This document shows positions 10,126 to 21,141 of a stretch of 64,000 nucleotides of DNA, in pieces. Below the pieces are notes generated by a model. That model saw nothing but the letters and a program-made list of their open reading frames with translations. It made no database searches and was not told where the DNA came from. Source of the stretch: Paramoeba atlantica (lineage: Eukaryota; Discosea). The DNA is taken from NCBI GenBank assembly GCA_977017575.1, contig CDRNVI010000015.1, forward strand, positions 434,001 to 498,000. The letters run 5' to 3'. Position numbers and translations under genes: made by a program. The number at the start of each line of letters is the position of its first letter. Position 1 is the first letter of the stretch.

Positions 10126-13100
10126 AATGTCCTGCCGAAGGCTGTTCCTGGAAAACGACTTCTCACGGCGGCCATTGGAAGGCCTTTTTCAAGCACGTAG
10201 CGACTCGACACGGAGAAACCATCCCGGAGGATTGGTGGACCCTGCAGGGACGCTTCCTTTGCACCTCATGCGGACGAAACTATGATCTGGGAAAAAAAGA
10301 CTCCCACCCAGGTACGTGCAGAGTGATCGATCTCGGCTCCCGCCCTATCATACATCCCCCTGGTACACCATCGGACACTTCCAGTTTCGCCGACGAAAAT
10401 GCGGTTCCCATCCCGGCGCAGGAAATAGAAGTCTCGGCCGTGCTGCCCTCCCTCGCTGAAATATGCTCTATCCCCATCAACACCTCCAAAAATGTCCCAG
10501 CCCGATGCCGCCAGCAATGGGCAGTTGTTCTCACCGGGGCTCTGTACGAGGTTGTGAATGACAACACAACCACTTCCTGGACGCTACTTGCAATGCTGCC
10601 AAAACGCGTGCTCCCCGCTCCCTATCGAGGAGGGCGGAAAGGGTTTACATCCTACACTAACTTCGTCAAACAGCGTTTACAACTTTGGCAAGCTCGTGAT
10701 TTTTCCACCCTCTGGAGAGATGCTGTCAATGGCCTCCAAAAGAAGCGCTCGATGCGCACCCGGGAAGGAATAGACGAAGAGACCCGGTCAGCCGTCCGTG
10801 CGGAACTCCTGGCACGATAAGGCGAATTTTCCAGAGCCATGACTGCGCTAACTGCATCACCTTTAGCACCGAATTCGCCCGAAACACTGTCCAAGCTGCA
10901 GGACAAGCACCCCAGTCGTCTCCCGCCGCCTACTTTCACCCAAACTTTCACTCCAGAGAAATCACATAGCCCCCTACAGCTCTCAGAAAAAGAAGTCGAG
11001 ATGGCGATTAAAGCTTTTCACCGAGGTTCGTCGGGAGGTGCCATGGGACTTCGACCAGAACATCTCCGGGAGGCCTTTCTGGTGAATGCCGACTCTAGAG
11101 CTAAACCCTTAGCAGCCATCACTGAACTCGTAAATCTTCTTCTAGCTGGGAAAGCAAATCCCGCTTGTCAACAGTTTTTCGCAGGTGCCCGCCTGTGCGC
11201 GCTCCAGAAAGGCGCACACGACGTTCGCCCCATAGCCGTCGGGGAAACGATCCGCCGCCTCGCCAGCAAAGGGGCCTGTGCCGCGGTAAAATCTAAAGCA
11301 CGCTCTCTTTTCCAGGGACAACAGTTCGGAGTAGTCACCGCAGCGGGCTCAGAAATAATCATACACCTCTGTAGGCGAACAATAGCTGCACACGCCGACG
11401 AGCCCTATTTTGCTCTAGGGAAGATAGACTTATCCAACGCCTTCAACAACGTATCTGGAACTGCTTTTCTTTCCTTGACACTCCAGCACTTTCCTGACCT
11501 GTACAAGTGGGTCGAATGGTGCCATGAAACCGAAAGCTGCCTTACATACGGATCGCAGACCATCCCTTCTGCAGAAGGGGTACAACAGGGGGACCCCCTT
11601 GGACCTCTTTTATTCTCCCTGGCTATACAATACTTGGCGACATCAGTCATTAATGAGCTCCCTGAAGAACTCCCCCTCCACGTCTGGTACCTCGACGACG
11701 GGGTACTGGCCGGCAAAGCTTCGCTGATCCGGCATGCCCTCGACGTTATAGCGCACGAAGGAAAATAGTTTGGTCTCTTCCTAAACTCAACGAAATGCGA
11801 AATAGTGTTGAGCTCCTCCTCTGCGAGCTCCGCCACTTTATTTCCGGACATCCCCAGTTCAAGGATCCACCTCGACGGCAACTTCGACATCCTTGGGAGC
11901 CCAGTAGGATCAGAGCCGCATTGTTATGAGTTCCTCTCCAAGCAAGCGCTGGAACCCGCACAAGCCTCCCTGAGGGCTATAAAGAAAGTCACGGACCCCC
12001 AAGTCGCCCTGTCCCTGATACGGCAATGTTCCGGTTTCTGCCAGCTAGTCTTCTCCCTTCGTACTGCACCTCCACTATTCCTTTCAGAGCTTTGTTCGCG
12101 ACTCGAAGCCTCGGTCCTCTAAGCTCTCGAAGACGCCATATGCACGCTAAACCCTTGTAGTCGAGCTCAAGCTCAGCGTAAAAAACGACACGGAGGTTTT
12201 GGGTTACACTCAACTTCCCTCCATGCATGCGCCGCTTACGTTACCTCTGTAGCCTTCGCCGCGCAACAAGACTACTGGGACCCGGCAGAAGCAGATGGCT
12301 TCTGCGAGGCTGCGTCACGCGTTAACTTCTTAGCGGGTTCACCCATCATCAACTCCGTCACGGTCCAGCTCTTACAGTCCTCGGACCCCGACCTTCCCTC
12401 TATTGGCCCCAAGTCAACATGACCTCACCAAAGCTATCGCGGCCCATGAATTTCACCTCGCATACAACGTCGCTGACGCACACAAACGAGTAAGATGGAT
12501 TTCGCAGTCCGGAGAGGGTGCATCAAACTGGCTGTTTGCCTTACCGTCGAAGGAGATGGGGTACGCCTTTACGCCCACGGAGTTTCGTGCACTGGCCCGC
12601 TGGTGGTTGGGGGCCGACGTGTACCACGAATCCCGGCCATGCCCCATAGACAAATGTCCTCAGCCCCTGGGAACGGATGGGAGTCACGCCCTTGTCTGCA
12701 AGAGCGGTTACGGGTTAATTTCCCGTCACAACGCGCTTGCGGAACATTTCTGCGACGTGTGCAGCAAGGCACACCTCGCCCCACAACGAGAAAAAAGCCT
12801 GGGGAACTACAGCCCGGGTGGCGGCCTTACCAGGCCCGCGGACATTTTCCTGCCGAACTTTGGCTTGGCGACCTCTCTGGTGTTAGACTTCTGTGTGACA
12901 CACGTTCAGCAGACCAATTATACGGACGTGGTCCGAGGTGCTAACGTGGGAAAAGCAGGATGTTTCGCCGAGAGGTACGCCTCCGAGCACAAAAGTTCGG
13001 AGCGTCTGGAGGCGGAGTCCGCGGGGCACAAATTCACCGCAATAGCGGTGGAGTCCTTCGGATCCTGGTCCGACAGTGCCATGGGCATCTTGCGCCAGGT

Positions 13101-13155
13101 GGTCGAACGTCGCTCTGCAGCATCCCAGGGTACCCTCTCTCCATTACGCACGTAA
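10126..13155 (+). pseudogene. LINE main ORF: zinc fingers, reverse transcriptase, restriction-like endonuclease
   Basis: One frame runs from ECPAEGCSWKTTSHGGHW (C2H2 type, second pair H-x4-H) and CTSCGRNYDLG through RT to 12400, interrupted by TAA 10818, TAG 11766 and TAA 12120. RT landmarks are KIDLSNAFNN (motif A), EGVQQGDPLGPLLFS and WYLDDG (catalytic Asp pair). After a frameshift near 12400, a 250-aa frame ends the element: CPIDKCPQPLGTDGSHALVC, then ISRHNAL, RPADIFLPN and VLDFCVTH, the C-H-C knuckle and PD-(D/E)xK nuclease layout of RLE elements. The domain order is complete but the copy cannot make a full protein. Confidence 0.8.
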
Positions 13156-13211
13156 TGGCGAGGAAAGTAGGGAAAGTTCGAAGTTGAAAGTTGTAATACT
13201 CTAAAAAAAAA

Positions 13212-14590
13212 CAAGCACACGTGCAAGATGGATATCAGAGTCCTGAAAAGGTGCCGGGAGCTGGGCTTTCGTGACTCCTTCGCGGACCAAGGGATACGTT
13301 TTCACTCCCACAGAGTTCCGTACCTTATCCCGCTGGTGGTTGGGCATGGATGTCTATCCAGAGGATCGACCTTGTCCAGCAAAAGGATGTGACTTACCAC
13401 TCCTAAAAAATGGGGAACACGCTCTGATTTGTAAGAACGGGCACGGTCTCATCACCCGCCACAATGCGGTCTGCCAACAGTTCACCTCCCTCTGCAGCAA
13501 GGCCAATATGGCTCCGCAAAGGGAAAAAAGTCTCGGAAATCGGGGACCCGGAGGAGGTCTCACCAGACCAGGCGATGTTTTTCTTCCCAACTATGAACCG
13601 GGAGGTGGCGTGGTTCTAGACTTCGCAGTCACTCACGCACAGCAATTGAAGTATTTGGACTCAGTCCGTAATGCTAGCTGGGTGGCTGCGGGGCCTTTTG
13701 CTGAACACTTCTCTGAAACGAAAGGGAAACAGCGCCAGGAAGCGGAAGCGGAAGCGGAAGCGGCTCAGTTACTGTTCACAGCCATGGTTGTTGAGTCCTT
13801 CGGCTCATGGAGCAGAAGTACCTTGACGGTCCTGTGGAAGGTGGGAGCGTTACGTGCCAACGCGTCGAACGGTCTTTTGACACACTCAGGCACGAAACAT
13901 CCTCTTGCAAGAGCTTAATATCACGTTGATGCGTTCCCAGGCTTGGATGATGGTCTCCAGGATAGTTGTCAGTGACCCTAACGCCCCCCTTGAAGGCGCT
14001 TAGGGGCATGGCGAAGGCGCCATGCGCAGGGCCACACACCGCTGGCCCGGATGCTGGTCGAGTCGACAGAGTCTATTCTCACGCCTAGTCGGTCAGGGCT
14101 AGGTACCCCAAGTGAGGTAGTACACTGGTAGTGAATCTCCTCCCCGTCGGCCAGCATCCTGTTTCGCGACCGTGTCGCTGTCGACACAGGCCCGCGCCTG
14201 CGCCCTCCCATATAACAAGGGAAGGGTTCCCAAGTCAGGCCGTGGAGAGGTCGAAATAGCAAGCAACACCACGGAATAGCAAGCACACCACGCGCTGTAG
14301 ATCCAGGCGCGGCACTTGCAGCCGCGATTTCCAAGAGCGGTTCGGTCGCTATTTATGTTTTTACAAACTCCGTGGCTTGCGGGAGTAGCTGGAGAAAGTC
14401 CTCCCGAACAGTCACTCCCAAGCGCTTTAGGGTGCATACTCCGCGAAAAGCAGATCAAGAGATGCAGCTGTGCTGCCTGGCATAAGTTCTGGAAGAGCTT
14501 CGCTCATAAGATAAGGTTAACAGATGATATATACGTATTAGAAGCTACGGATAAGTGCAAGTCTCGCTTTTGTAGACGCATATAGAAGTC
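13212..14590 (+). mobile_element. 5'-truncated second RLE LINE copy plus probable 3' region
   Basis: Begins straight after the A9 tail of the first LINE. The frame 13271-13918 is a diverged copy of the endonuclease end of the first element, sharing GYVFTPTEFRTLSRWWLG, RHNAV, APQREKSLG, RPGDVFLPN and VLDFAVTH. It contains a small codon expansion, alternating Ala-Glu from GCGGAA repeats at 13740-13765. GC-rich sequence continues to about 14590 with no ORF of merit and may be a long 3'UTR. Tail-to-head contact suggests that one copy inserted at the tail of the other, or a tandem retrotransposition. Confidence 0.7.
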
Positions 14591-14899
14591 GAGATGCTCA
14601 TGTGATTACTGTGTAACAGTATGAAAAGTTTTGTTAACGTTCTAAAATAGAATAACGCATATTAGTTTACATAAACCATCCGCAACTTTTCGCTATTCGT
14701 CAATCATTTCAGTGGAGCACATACATGTATACATCTATGTACTGTAGGCTCTCTCACTGTGGTTTGTTAGGTCACGATAGACCATACGGCAAAGGGAAGT
14801 GACAGTGAGTACATTTTTCTTCTGAACCTGCAGGTTTCTGAAACGGTTTTCTAACATTGCATACCAGTATCTAGTTTGGACCTTTTAACATTCCGTTTT

Positions 14900-15104
14900 A
14901 AGGAGTCTTTTCTCCACTCGCCCCGTGGTCACACCTTCTTCACTCGTATTCAGTGAGAGGCATATTCTAAGGAGTCTGTGCTCCACGCGCTCCGTGGCGC
15001 ATCTTCTTCACTCGTATTCAGTGAGAGGCATATTCTAAGGAGTCTGTGCTCCACGCGCTCCGTGGCGCACCTTCTTCACTCGTATTCACTGAGAGGCATA
15101 TTCT
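14900..15104. repeat. 68-bp tandem repeat, three units plus a fragment
   Basis: Units at 14900-14968, 14969-15036 and 15037-15104, with a decayed partial fourth to about 15130. Each begins AAGGAGTCT, contains the inverted repeat CCACGCGCTCCGTGG and then TTCACTCGTATTCA, and ends GAGAGGCATATTCT. Units 2 and 3 differ by only a few bases; unit 1 is more diverged. Confidence 0.9.
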
Positions 15105-15384
15105 AATAAGTCTCCGCTGTACACGCCCGGTATAAATTCAACGTATAGAAAAAAAGGAAGATGTATCGCGCATGCGCTGCGTCCCCAGGGCTCACGTCCG
15201 ACCTTTGCCCGTTGTAGGAAGTGCGCGTGACTGCCCGGAGTCGGTACTAGTCAAGCATTACTTCCCTGGAACTGCTATCTTATCGATAGTACGCCGACCT
15301 TCATTAGACAAAAATAGAGAAAAAAATAGAGAGAAAAAACAGAGACAGAAAAGGAACCGGTCGTATTGAAATTTTATGAAAAAA

Positions 15385-15495
15385 TACTGATCCCCCACTT
15401 AAGAGTCCGGACAATTGTGAGCCCCCGCTTAAGAGTCCAAATGCCCAAAATCGGCGAAAATGCCCAAAATCGACTCTTAAGTAAGGGGGACAGTA
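15385..15495. mobile_element. Small C-tract MITE (111 bp) with TA duplication
   Basis: Left end TACTGATCCCCCACTTAAGA, right end the complement, read inwards as TACTGTCCCCCTTACTTAAG. TA flanks both ends, as for mariner-type insertions. The inside has another CCCCGCTTAAGAGTCC copy and a duplicated AAATGCCCAAAATCG. Confidence 0.75.
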
Positions 15496-16127
15496 CCAGA
15501 ATTTAAGGTAATATACCCCAATTCATGCCATATTGTTACAGTTTTGGACGTATGAAGTGCGCTAAAGAGGAAATAATGTCTGTTTTGAAGAGATCTCGGC
15601 AGGGGCTCCCGCGGAAAAATATTGCAAGCAACTGAAATATCGCATTGTGGAATCTTGTGTCGACCTAAAAAGTCAATTTTGACTGAAATTGTGGAACCTT
15701 CTGTCGGCCTAAAAAGTCAGTTTTGACGGAAACTTTTGTTGGAGAAGACGGAAAGGATGGGTCAGAAGAAGAGAATATTAGTAATATTCTAATATTATAT
15801 TACTACAACTTCTACAATCTATTAAGATTAGACGGTCAGCGCCAGTACTACCGGAAAGATGGCTGTTTCAGAGAAGACCACAAGGAGGTCCCGACCATTC
15901 TTTCTCATGCTGAGTGTGTCCGGCATCAGTGAAATTTACTTAGTAATTTACTTATCAAATTACTTAGTAATTTGATTATAAAAATAATCAAATCTTTCTT
16001 AAATACAGGTCTTACTATCATACCAAAGTAGATACTATAATCTATCCAATTATCTTTATCTCACGAAGAAAATACCAAAAGGGATTGTATCCTTTTCCCC
16101 TTTTACATAATGCCCATGCACTGTGCT
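15496..16127. other. AT-rich intergenic DNA with short repeats
   Basis: No gene seen. Two copies of a block ending CCTAAAAAGTCA(A/G)TTTTGAC at about 15664-15727 form a direct repeat. AATTACTTAGTAATT palindromes cluster at 15935-15975. Confidence 0.4.
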
Positions 16128-17016
16128 AATTTCTTTTTTAGGCTCTTCGTTAAACGCGGTGGTTGCTTTCAACTTAGAAGTCACTCATGCTGCGCGCTTC
16201 GCGTTGAAAACTACCGCCGCGTTTAACGAAGAGCCTAAAAAAGAAAATTTAGCCTGGAAAACGGAAAGATTATAGCCAAAAATAGCCGAATTTCGGGTAA
16301 AAATGGGGTGATTTTCGCGTATTTTTGCTCTCAGAGCACTAAATCCGACATTTGCGCGTGGGAAATCACTCGCAGGCATGAATGAAAGCCTACCGAACGT
16401 ATTGGGTAGAGAATGCGACTCCAACCATACCATTCTTTCGACACAAAAATGCCCCTTTAGGTCCGAAAAATACTTTTTCACCTTTTTTAGTCAAAAATGG
16501 GTCATTTTGGGGGGCGCACCACAGTTCGAAGAAGTGATACCTTGCGAAAACAACTGCGTAGAAAGCTAGTGTAGGTCCCAAACTATCAAAATACAATAGG
16601 GGAAACGATTTTGGAAAAATATTTTTTTTGTCATTTTTTTCGCCAAGTTGAATTTTTTTTCAAAAATTTTTTTCCGAAAAAATCCGAACTTGGCGGACCC
16701 GTCCTGCGGATACGCGGGGGGGTCACCCCCGGGTAGGGGGGTGGAAAATGCGCGCCAAGACCCCGGCTACCCTTTCTGCGGTTTTTTTTCGAAAACTAAT
16801 TTTTTCGAAAAAATTTGCTCGACCATGCCCCCCCCTGGACCCCCCCCATGGACCCCCCATTTTTTTCAAAAAAAATTTTCAGTTTTGGACCACCGGAGCC
16901 CCCTTTTATATTTTTTTCTTCTATTATATTACTGTGTTCCTCTTTATATTTTCACTGTTTTTGTTCACATTTTTTTCAATAATCGAGTGTAGAGCGGTAG
17001 TTTTACAACCACCGCA
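16128..17016 (+). mobile_element. HER copy B, complete
   Basis: About 890 bp. It starts ATTTCTTTTTTAGGCTCTTC, the outer part of the long palindrome (about 16128-16248), and ends in a small hairpin, GCGGTAGTTTTACAACCACCGC in two halves, at 16993-17016. The body includes a G/C-run block near 16690-16745. Very similar in length and sequence to copy C at 58096-58995 in the opposite orientation, so this pair is probably young. Its apparent ORFs have no match to any family and run through homopolymers. Confidence 0.85.
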
Positions 17017-17177
17017 ATGTTAAGAAGTTAATAATTCACCCGATTTTCACCATTTGCTACACACTCTTGCATCCCTCTTTAAAAGGAGTCAACTACTGTT
17101 TGAGCCAGCTCACGCGCTTTTGGACTCCTCAAAAATTCTTCAGATACTACCTGGATAATCTCGGATTGCGTATTCGG

Positions 17178-17761
17178 TCACTTTTTATTCTTCTCCTGTA
17201 TTAAAAAAGACCAAAACTTTTCAAAGGGAGAAAGGTCAGGAGAGTCAGCCAGCCATTTTGGGAGAATAGTTCCATCGGAACTTTTGTAGGTGCGCAAACT
17301 TTGAGTACCTAATTCATCCCTCGTCCTCCACCACATCATTGTCTTCTTCGCCGTATGTGGCGGTGCTCCGCCATCCTGAAAAATCATGTCAGGATGAGAT
17401 GCATGGTAAGGAATCCACTGTTTCATCAAGATGTCCTTTCGGTAGTAGTAATTTCCTAATTTGCGACCACGAGGGGGATCTCACGACTTTCACCGGGATA
17501 CAAAGAACGTATGGCCTCGTGTGCGCAAAACTCTGTAAAGTTGTTACACCAATGCCGAGGGATTTTACCTTGAATGTCTATGCCCCCCCAGAGCATGACT
17601 TTAGTCGGATGATGTACCCGCGCATCAGTTATAAGGAGTTTCTTTAAAAAGAGTCCTCCTGTGAGTTGTTGCTCTTTCAACAAAGCCTGACGAAACAGCA
17701 CACAATGTTCTTCTAGAAAGTTGTTCATCCTTGTATGCATAAGACAAATTGGATGCTGCAT
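17178..17761 (-). pseudogene. Tc1-like transposase fragment
   Basis: Two minus-strand frames carry parts of a Tc1/mariner transposase. The upstream one has KVMLWGGI; the downstream one has FQDGGAPPHTAK (second catalytic Asp) and DSPDLSPFEKFWS (third acid). The N-terminal DNA-binding half and first Asp region are missing, and the frames are joined only by a shift. No terminal repeats were found, so this is a decayed truncated copy unrelated in detail to the one at 252-1692. Confidence 0.7.
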
Positions 17762-17891
17762 CTTGCAGCAAGATGGGGGGATTTAAGGTATTTTACTTTG
17801 CAGTTATTTTTTTATTTTTTTCAATAACCATGAACCTAGACAGGTATTTCAGCTTCAAATCACTAGAAGTTCAAGGTACAGTATAGCGGAA

Positions 17892-19034
17892 ATGTCCAAG
17901 CGAGCTTTGTTTGGTCTTGGATTTATTACTGGTGGTACATTCGCATCACTGGGAACACTAATGATATTTGAATGGCGCTTAGACAAGGAAAATAATACTC
18001 TACAGACTGATCCGAATGATCTAGTGTCCAAGGTCAACGAAAAAAACTACTTTGCTAATGACGTTTATGAGCATTTGGGATTACCTATCGAAGTGGATTC
18101 TTATCAAACGCGCTCGTACATCTCTGGATTCAGTCCTAGACTTCGAACTCCTGAGTGGGTTTTCGAATACTTTTGCTCCAATGAAACGGCAGAGCGACTG
18201 TCCGAAGGGAAACGCAGTAATTCAAAATTTTTTGAGGAAAGAAGCATTCCTCTAAACTTCCGTTCTACCAATGCTGATTATGCATGGGGATCGGAGCTGG
18301 GGTTGAGCCGCGGGCACCTAGCCGCAGCTCAGTTTCATAAAGAATCGCAGTCAGCAATTGACGACACTTTTAATCTCTCGTTTAATATTGTTCCTCAACA
18401 AATGACTATGAACGGCTGTGACTGGTTTCGCCTGGAACAAATGGTGAAGCGTATGTCAAAGATCTATAATGAAACATGGGTAATCACAGGACCTGCTTTT
18501 GTGCCAACTAAAGGAAAGCACCCTGGAGTGTGGGAAATGACATATTCGCTTGTAGGGGAAAGACGAGTCGCCGTTCCGACGCATCTTTACAAGATTATTC
18601 TGGGGAAATCTTCGGAAGGGGAATATCATATGGCATCATTTCTTATGCCCAACGAACCTTTACCCGTGGAATATCCTTTAACGCATTATCAAGTCCCTCT
18701 TGAACAAATTGAATCTCACACAGGATTGCGCTTCTTTCCTAATTTGCGGAGGTCCTCTCCTCGCTTGCCTAACATGTGCAATCACCAGACCTGTGAAGGT
18801 ACATATGGAAGCTTCAGTGCGCGTTATCGTTTGCTTGCTCGTATGCAAACTGCTTCCTCTATAGAAACCTTAGAATCTCTTTGGAAACAAGCAATGGAAA
18901 AACGATACACCGATACGTACATGAAATCTCAATACAACATATTGAAAGAAAGATGGAAAGCTACGCATGTACTGCAAAGCAAGACTCACGTGAAATTTGA
19001 CAAGCTTTTAAATGAAAATAAAAAGCATGAATAA
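17892..19034 (+). CDS. EXOG-like mitochondrial DNA/RNA non-specific nuclease
   Basis: 380 aa. A hydrophobic segment (about residues 5-26) behind a basic start suggests mitochondrial inner-membrane anchoring. The nuclease core has SRGHLAAAQFHK (general-base His about 142), DDTFNLSFNIVPQ (metal-binding Asn about 165) and a Glu in the following helix, then WVITGPAFVP. Ser before RGH, instead of Asp, is the EXOG rather than EndoG form. The family cuts single- and double-stranded nucleic acid in mitochondrial DNA maintenance and cell death. First gene of the unidirectional array. Start is the first ATG, 6 bp after a TATAG. The C-terminal 80 residues are family-atypical and basic. Stop overlaps AATAAA. 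Confidence 0.85.
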   Translation: MSKRALFGLGFITGGTFASLGTLMIFEWRLDKENNTLQTDPNDLVSKVNEKNYFANDVYEHLGLPIEVDSYQTRSYISGFSPRLRTPEWVFEYFCSNETAERLSEGKRSNSKFFEERSIPLNFRSTNADYAWGSELGLSRGHLAAAQFHKESQSAIDDTFNLSFNIVPQQMTMNGCDWFRLEQMVKRMSKIYNETWVITGPAFVPTKGKHPGVWEMTYSLVGERRVAVPTHLYKIILGKSSEGEYHMASFLMPNEPLPVEYPLTHYQVPLEQIESHTGLRFFPNLRRSSPRLPNMCNHQTCEGTYGSFSARYRLLARMQTASSIETLESLWKQAMEKRYTDTYMKSQYNILKERWKATHVLQSKTHVKFDKLLNENKKHE

Positions 19035-19807
19035 AATTTTGACTAGAACTTCAAAACAAGTCTCCATTGGTTGATTTTTTCTGAGGGAAAGGCATACTAG
19101 TACCCCTGTTCAGACTCACTTACACCCCTACAGGTCGCATTTTCTGTACTATTTCGGAAGAATAACAGGATGTTTTTCGCCCCAATCATTGCAATAATTT
19201 TTCGGGTCAAAGTGATCATAAATGTATCAAAAAATCGTTTTTCTTTTTTCAGAAACCATTCTACGTCCAAAAATGACTTCGTAGAGCGCTCTAGCTTCGT
19301 TTTTCTTATGTTTTTTGACTTAAGTCGATTAAAATCAGTATCTAATGTTCTGTTTGGTGGTATTTTTCCCACCTACCTTTTGGCCTTTTGGTACCTTTTG
19401 GCCACCTGCCTTGGGCCAAACTCCGGAATATTATTCCGGTTATTCAATAACCTTTCGCCATTGCGTTCCATTTCCAAATCTCATACAGCATTGCCGTTTT
19501 GTGTTTGTTGGACTAACACGGCAGCGTCCACGAACGATTCCAGCTCCGAATCGGTGGTTGCGTAGCCAATTTACTACGCTGTCCTCCGGAATGTCAGGAA
19601 TTGAGGTTGCTACGAGCAAACAAGAAAAAGTAGGACAACCGGAACAGTCCATTCAATAAGTATTCCTCCGGCAAAATATGCTTGTAAATGATAGAAATGC
19701 ATTAAAAACGAATTATTTTGAGAAAATACTTGAAACCACAAATACATTAAAAATATATATATTTCAACTTTTTTTCTGATTTTTTGATACATTTATGGTC
19801 ATTATTA
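19035..19807. other. Intergenic region with a minus-strand repeat-derived frame
   Basis: Contains the minus-strand frame 19440-19652, which resembles another at 20482-20706: both have a GC-x-TF-x-CL core and end in NH-x-FGA. They probably represent two decayed copies of one unidentified element. No host gene. Confidence 0.4.
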
Positions 19808-20150
19808 TTTTTCTTTTTTAGTCTCCTCGTTAAACGCGGTGGTTGTTTTCAGCATATAAGTCACTCGTGCTGCGAGCTTCGCGTTGAAAACTACCTTCGC
19901 GTTTAGCGAAGCGACTAAAAAAGACAATCTGGTCGGGAAAGCCGAAGAAACCAGAAGGATTTAAGCTAAAAATAACTTAAAGTTTCGTGTTTTGCTCTTA
20001 GAGCACGAAGAGTTGCGGGAAATTACTTGTAGGCGTGAATAAAAGCCTATAGAACGTAACTGGTCCATACCGTTCTTCCGACGGAAACAGACCCCTTTGG
20101 GTCCGAAAATTGCTCTTTCGCATTTTTTAGCTAAAAATTGCACGCAAATA
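19808..20150 (+). mobile_element. HER copy D, diverged and truncated
   Basis: Long palindrome at 19808-19930 with many substitutions (GTCTCCTCGTTAAACGCGG), followed by recognisable body sequence around AGGCGTGAATAAAAGCCTAT and CCCCTTTGGGTCCGAAAA. The distal half and small terminal hairpin are missing. Older than copies B and C. Confidence 0.7.
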
Positions 20151-20219
20151 TCGGATTTGGTGCTCTGAAAAATTACCTTATTTTTAGTCGAGTATTTTTG
20201 GTTCAAATTAAGGGTCAAC

Positions 20220-20770
20220 TGCAGTCAAAATGTACCCTAAAAAAATATTTTTTCAAAAATGCATATTTGCATCAGAGACGACTTCGTTTCTTGTTTTTAG
20301 GTTCTTACAAGGTGTAATTCGACATAAATAAGACAATTTGCCGATGGTTTCCACCTCGTTAACAAGTTAGATAGGCCTTCTGAAGAGAAAGGCCGAGCTC
20401 CGGAATTTTAGGGCGGTACTTCGAACCGCCTTCGAGCATTTCGAAACGTTGTTTACTTCTAGGTTTCTCTCCGCAGCTAGGTTATGGCGCATCGGCTCCG
20501 AAAGAGTGGTTCGTTAGACAGACGGCAAGGTTCTCCGACTCTATTTGCAAAATTGACATCACTATCGTCAAACATGCAAAAGTACTGCACCCTGAGATGT
20601 CGATAATAACAAACGTAAATGCATAAGACGTAAACAAAACCAAAAGTGCGTGTAAATGACTCAAAGCTATCAACAAAATCCTTTTTTGTTTAAATTTTCT
20701 TGTCAAAAAAAATTGGAAAAAAAATGAATTTTTTGCTAAAATTTGAAATTTAGGGTACAGTTTGACTGCA
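20220..20770. mobile_element. MITE with TGCAGTCAAAATGTACCC terminal inverted repeats
   Basis: Left end TGCAGTCAAAATGTACCCTA and right end its complement (TTTAGGGTACAGTTTGACTGCA in two parts, ending 20770) bound about 550 bp. The inside holds a GGCGGT/ACCGCC hairpin near 20412-20432 and the second copy of the minus-strand frame described at 19035-19807. ATGTACCC is also at the ends of the foldback element at 47492-48225. Confidence 0.7.
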
Positions 20771-21141
20771 TATTACTCCAAATTAATTAGCAAAGGTGTA
20801 TACTACGATGATATGATTTTTTTCCTGAATCACCCTACTCAACCAGGTTTCCATTGCACTGATTTGCGTCCCGTTGATGGACTGCTCTTTAGTCTTAATA
20901 TCTATGGAATCCCAAATAACATAGGAAGATACTTCGTGTATTTACACACGTTGCAGCTACATGACCACAAAAGAAACAAGTTGACTATTTTGGCCCAAAC
21001 CCGATTCTCTTACCGGGGGGGTCTATGGTATTGCAAGTTGAATTTGCAATTATGCACTCCTTCAGTGTTTTTTTCATCAATCTGTAGCGTTTTTTTTGAA
21101 TTACATGTAAGATCATTGTTGTCTTTTTTGGCGTTTACGAA

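Larger units (their letters stand above)
8088..13211 (+). mobile_element. RLE-type LINE (non-LTR retrotransposon), nearly full length, inactive
   Basis: GC-rich block clearly different from its AT-rich surroundings. In order: a spliced-leader-like exon (8088-8125); three CxxC zinc modules (8185-8536); a C2H2 finger (about 9040-9110); a region with duplicated 2A-like motifs (9817-10032); C2H2 and CxxC fingers (10128-10310); RT (about 10950-11850); a C-terminal zinc knuckle and restriction-like endonuclease (12400-13155); a short 3'UTR and nine A's (13203-13211). The N-terminal half is spread over several frames; RT is in one frame with stops at 10818, 11766 and 12120 and a shift near 12400. 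The RLE and lack of an AP endonuclease place it with the R2/CRE/NeSL group; the exact clade is undetermined. Confidence 0.85.

Noticed and set aside
14900-15104. CRISPR-like array
   Set aside because: The units are contiguous 68-bp repeats without unique spacers, and the host is a eukaryote.
16648-17023. ORFs inside HER copies (also at 3289, 58039)
   Set aside because: They run through homopolymers and C/G tracts, change frame between copies and contain only low-complexity residues.
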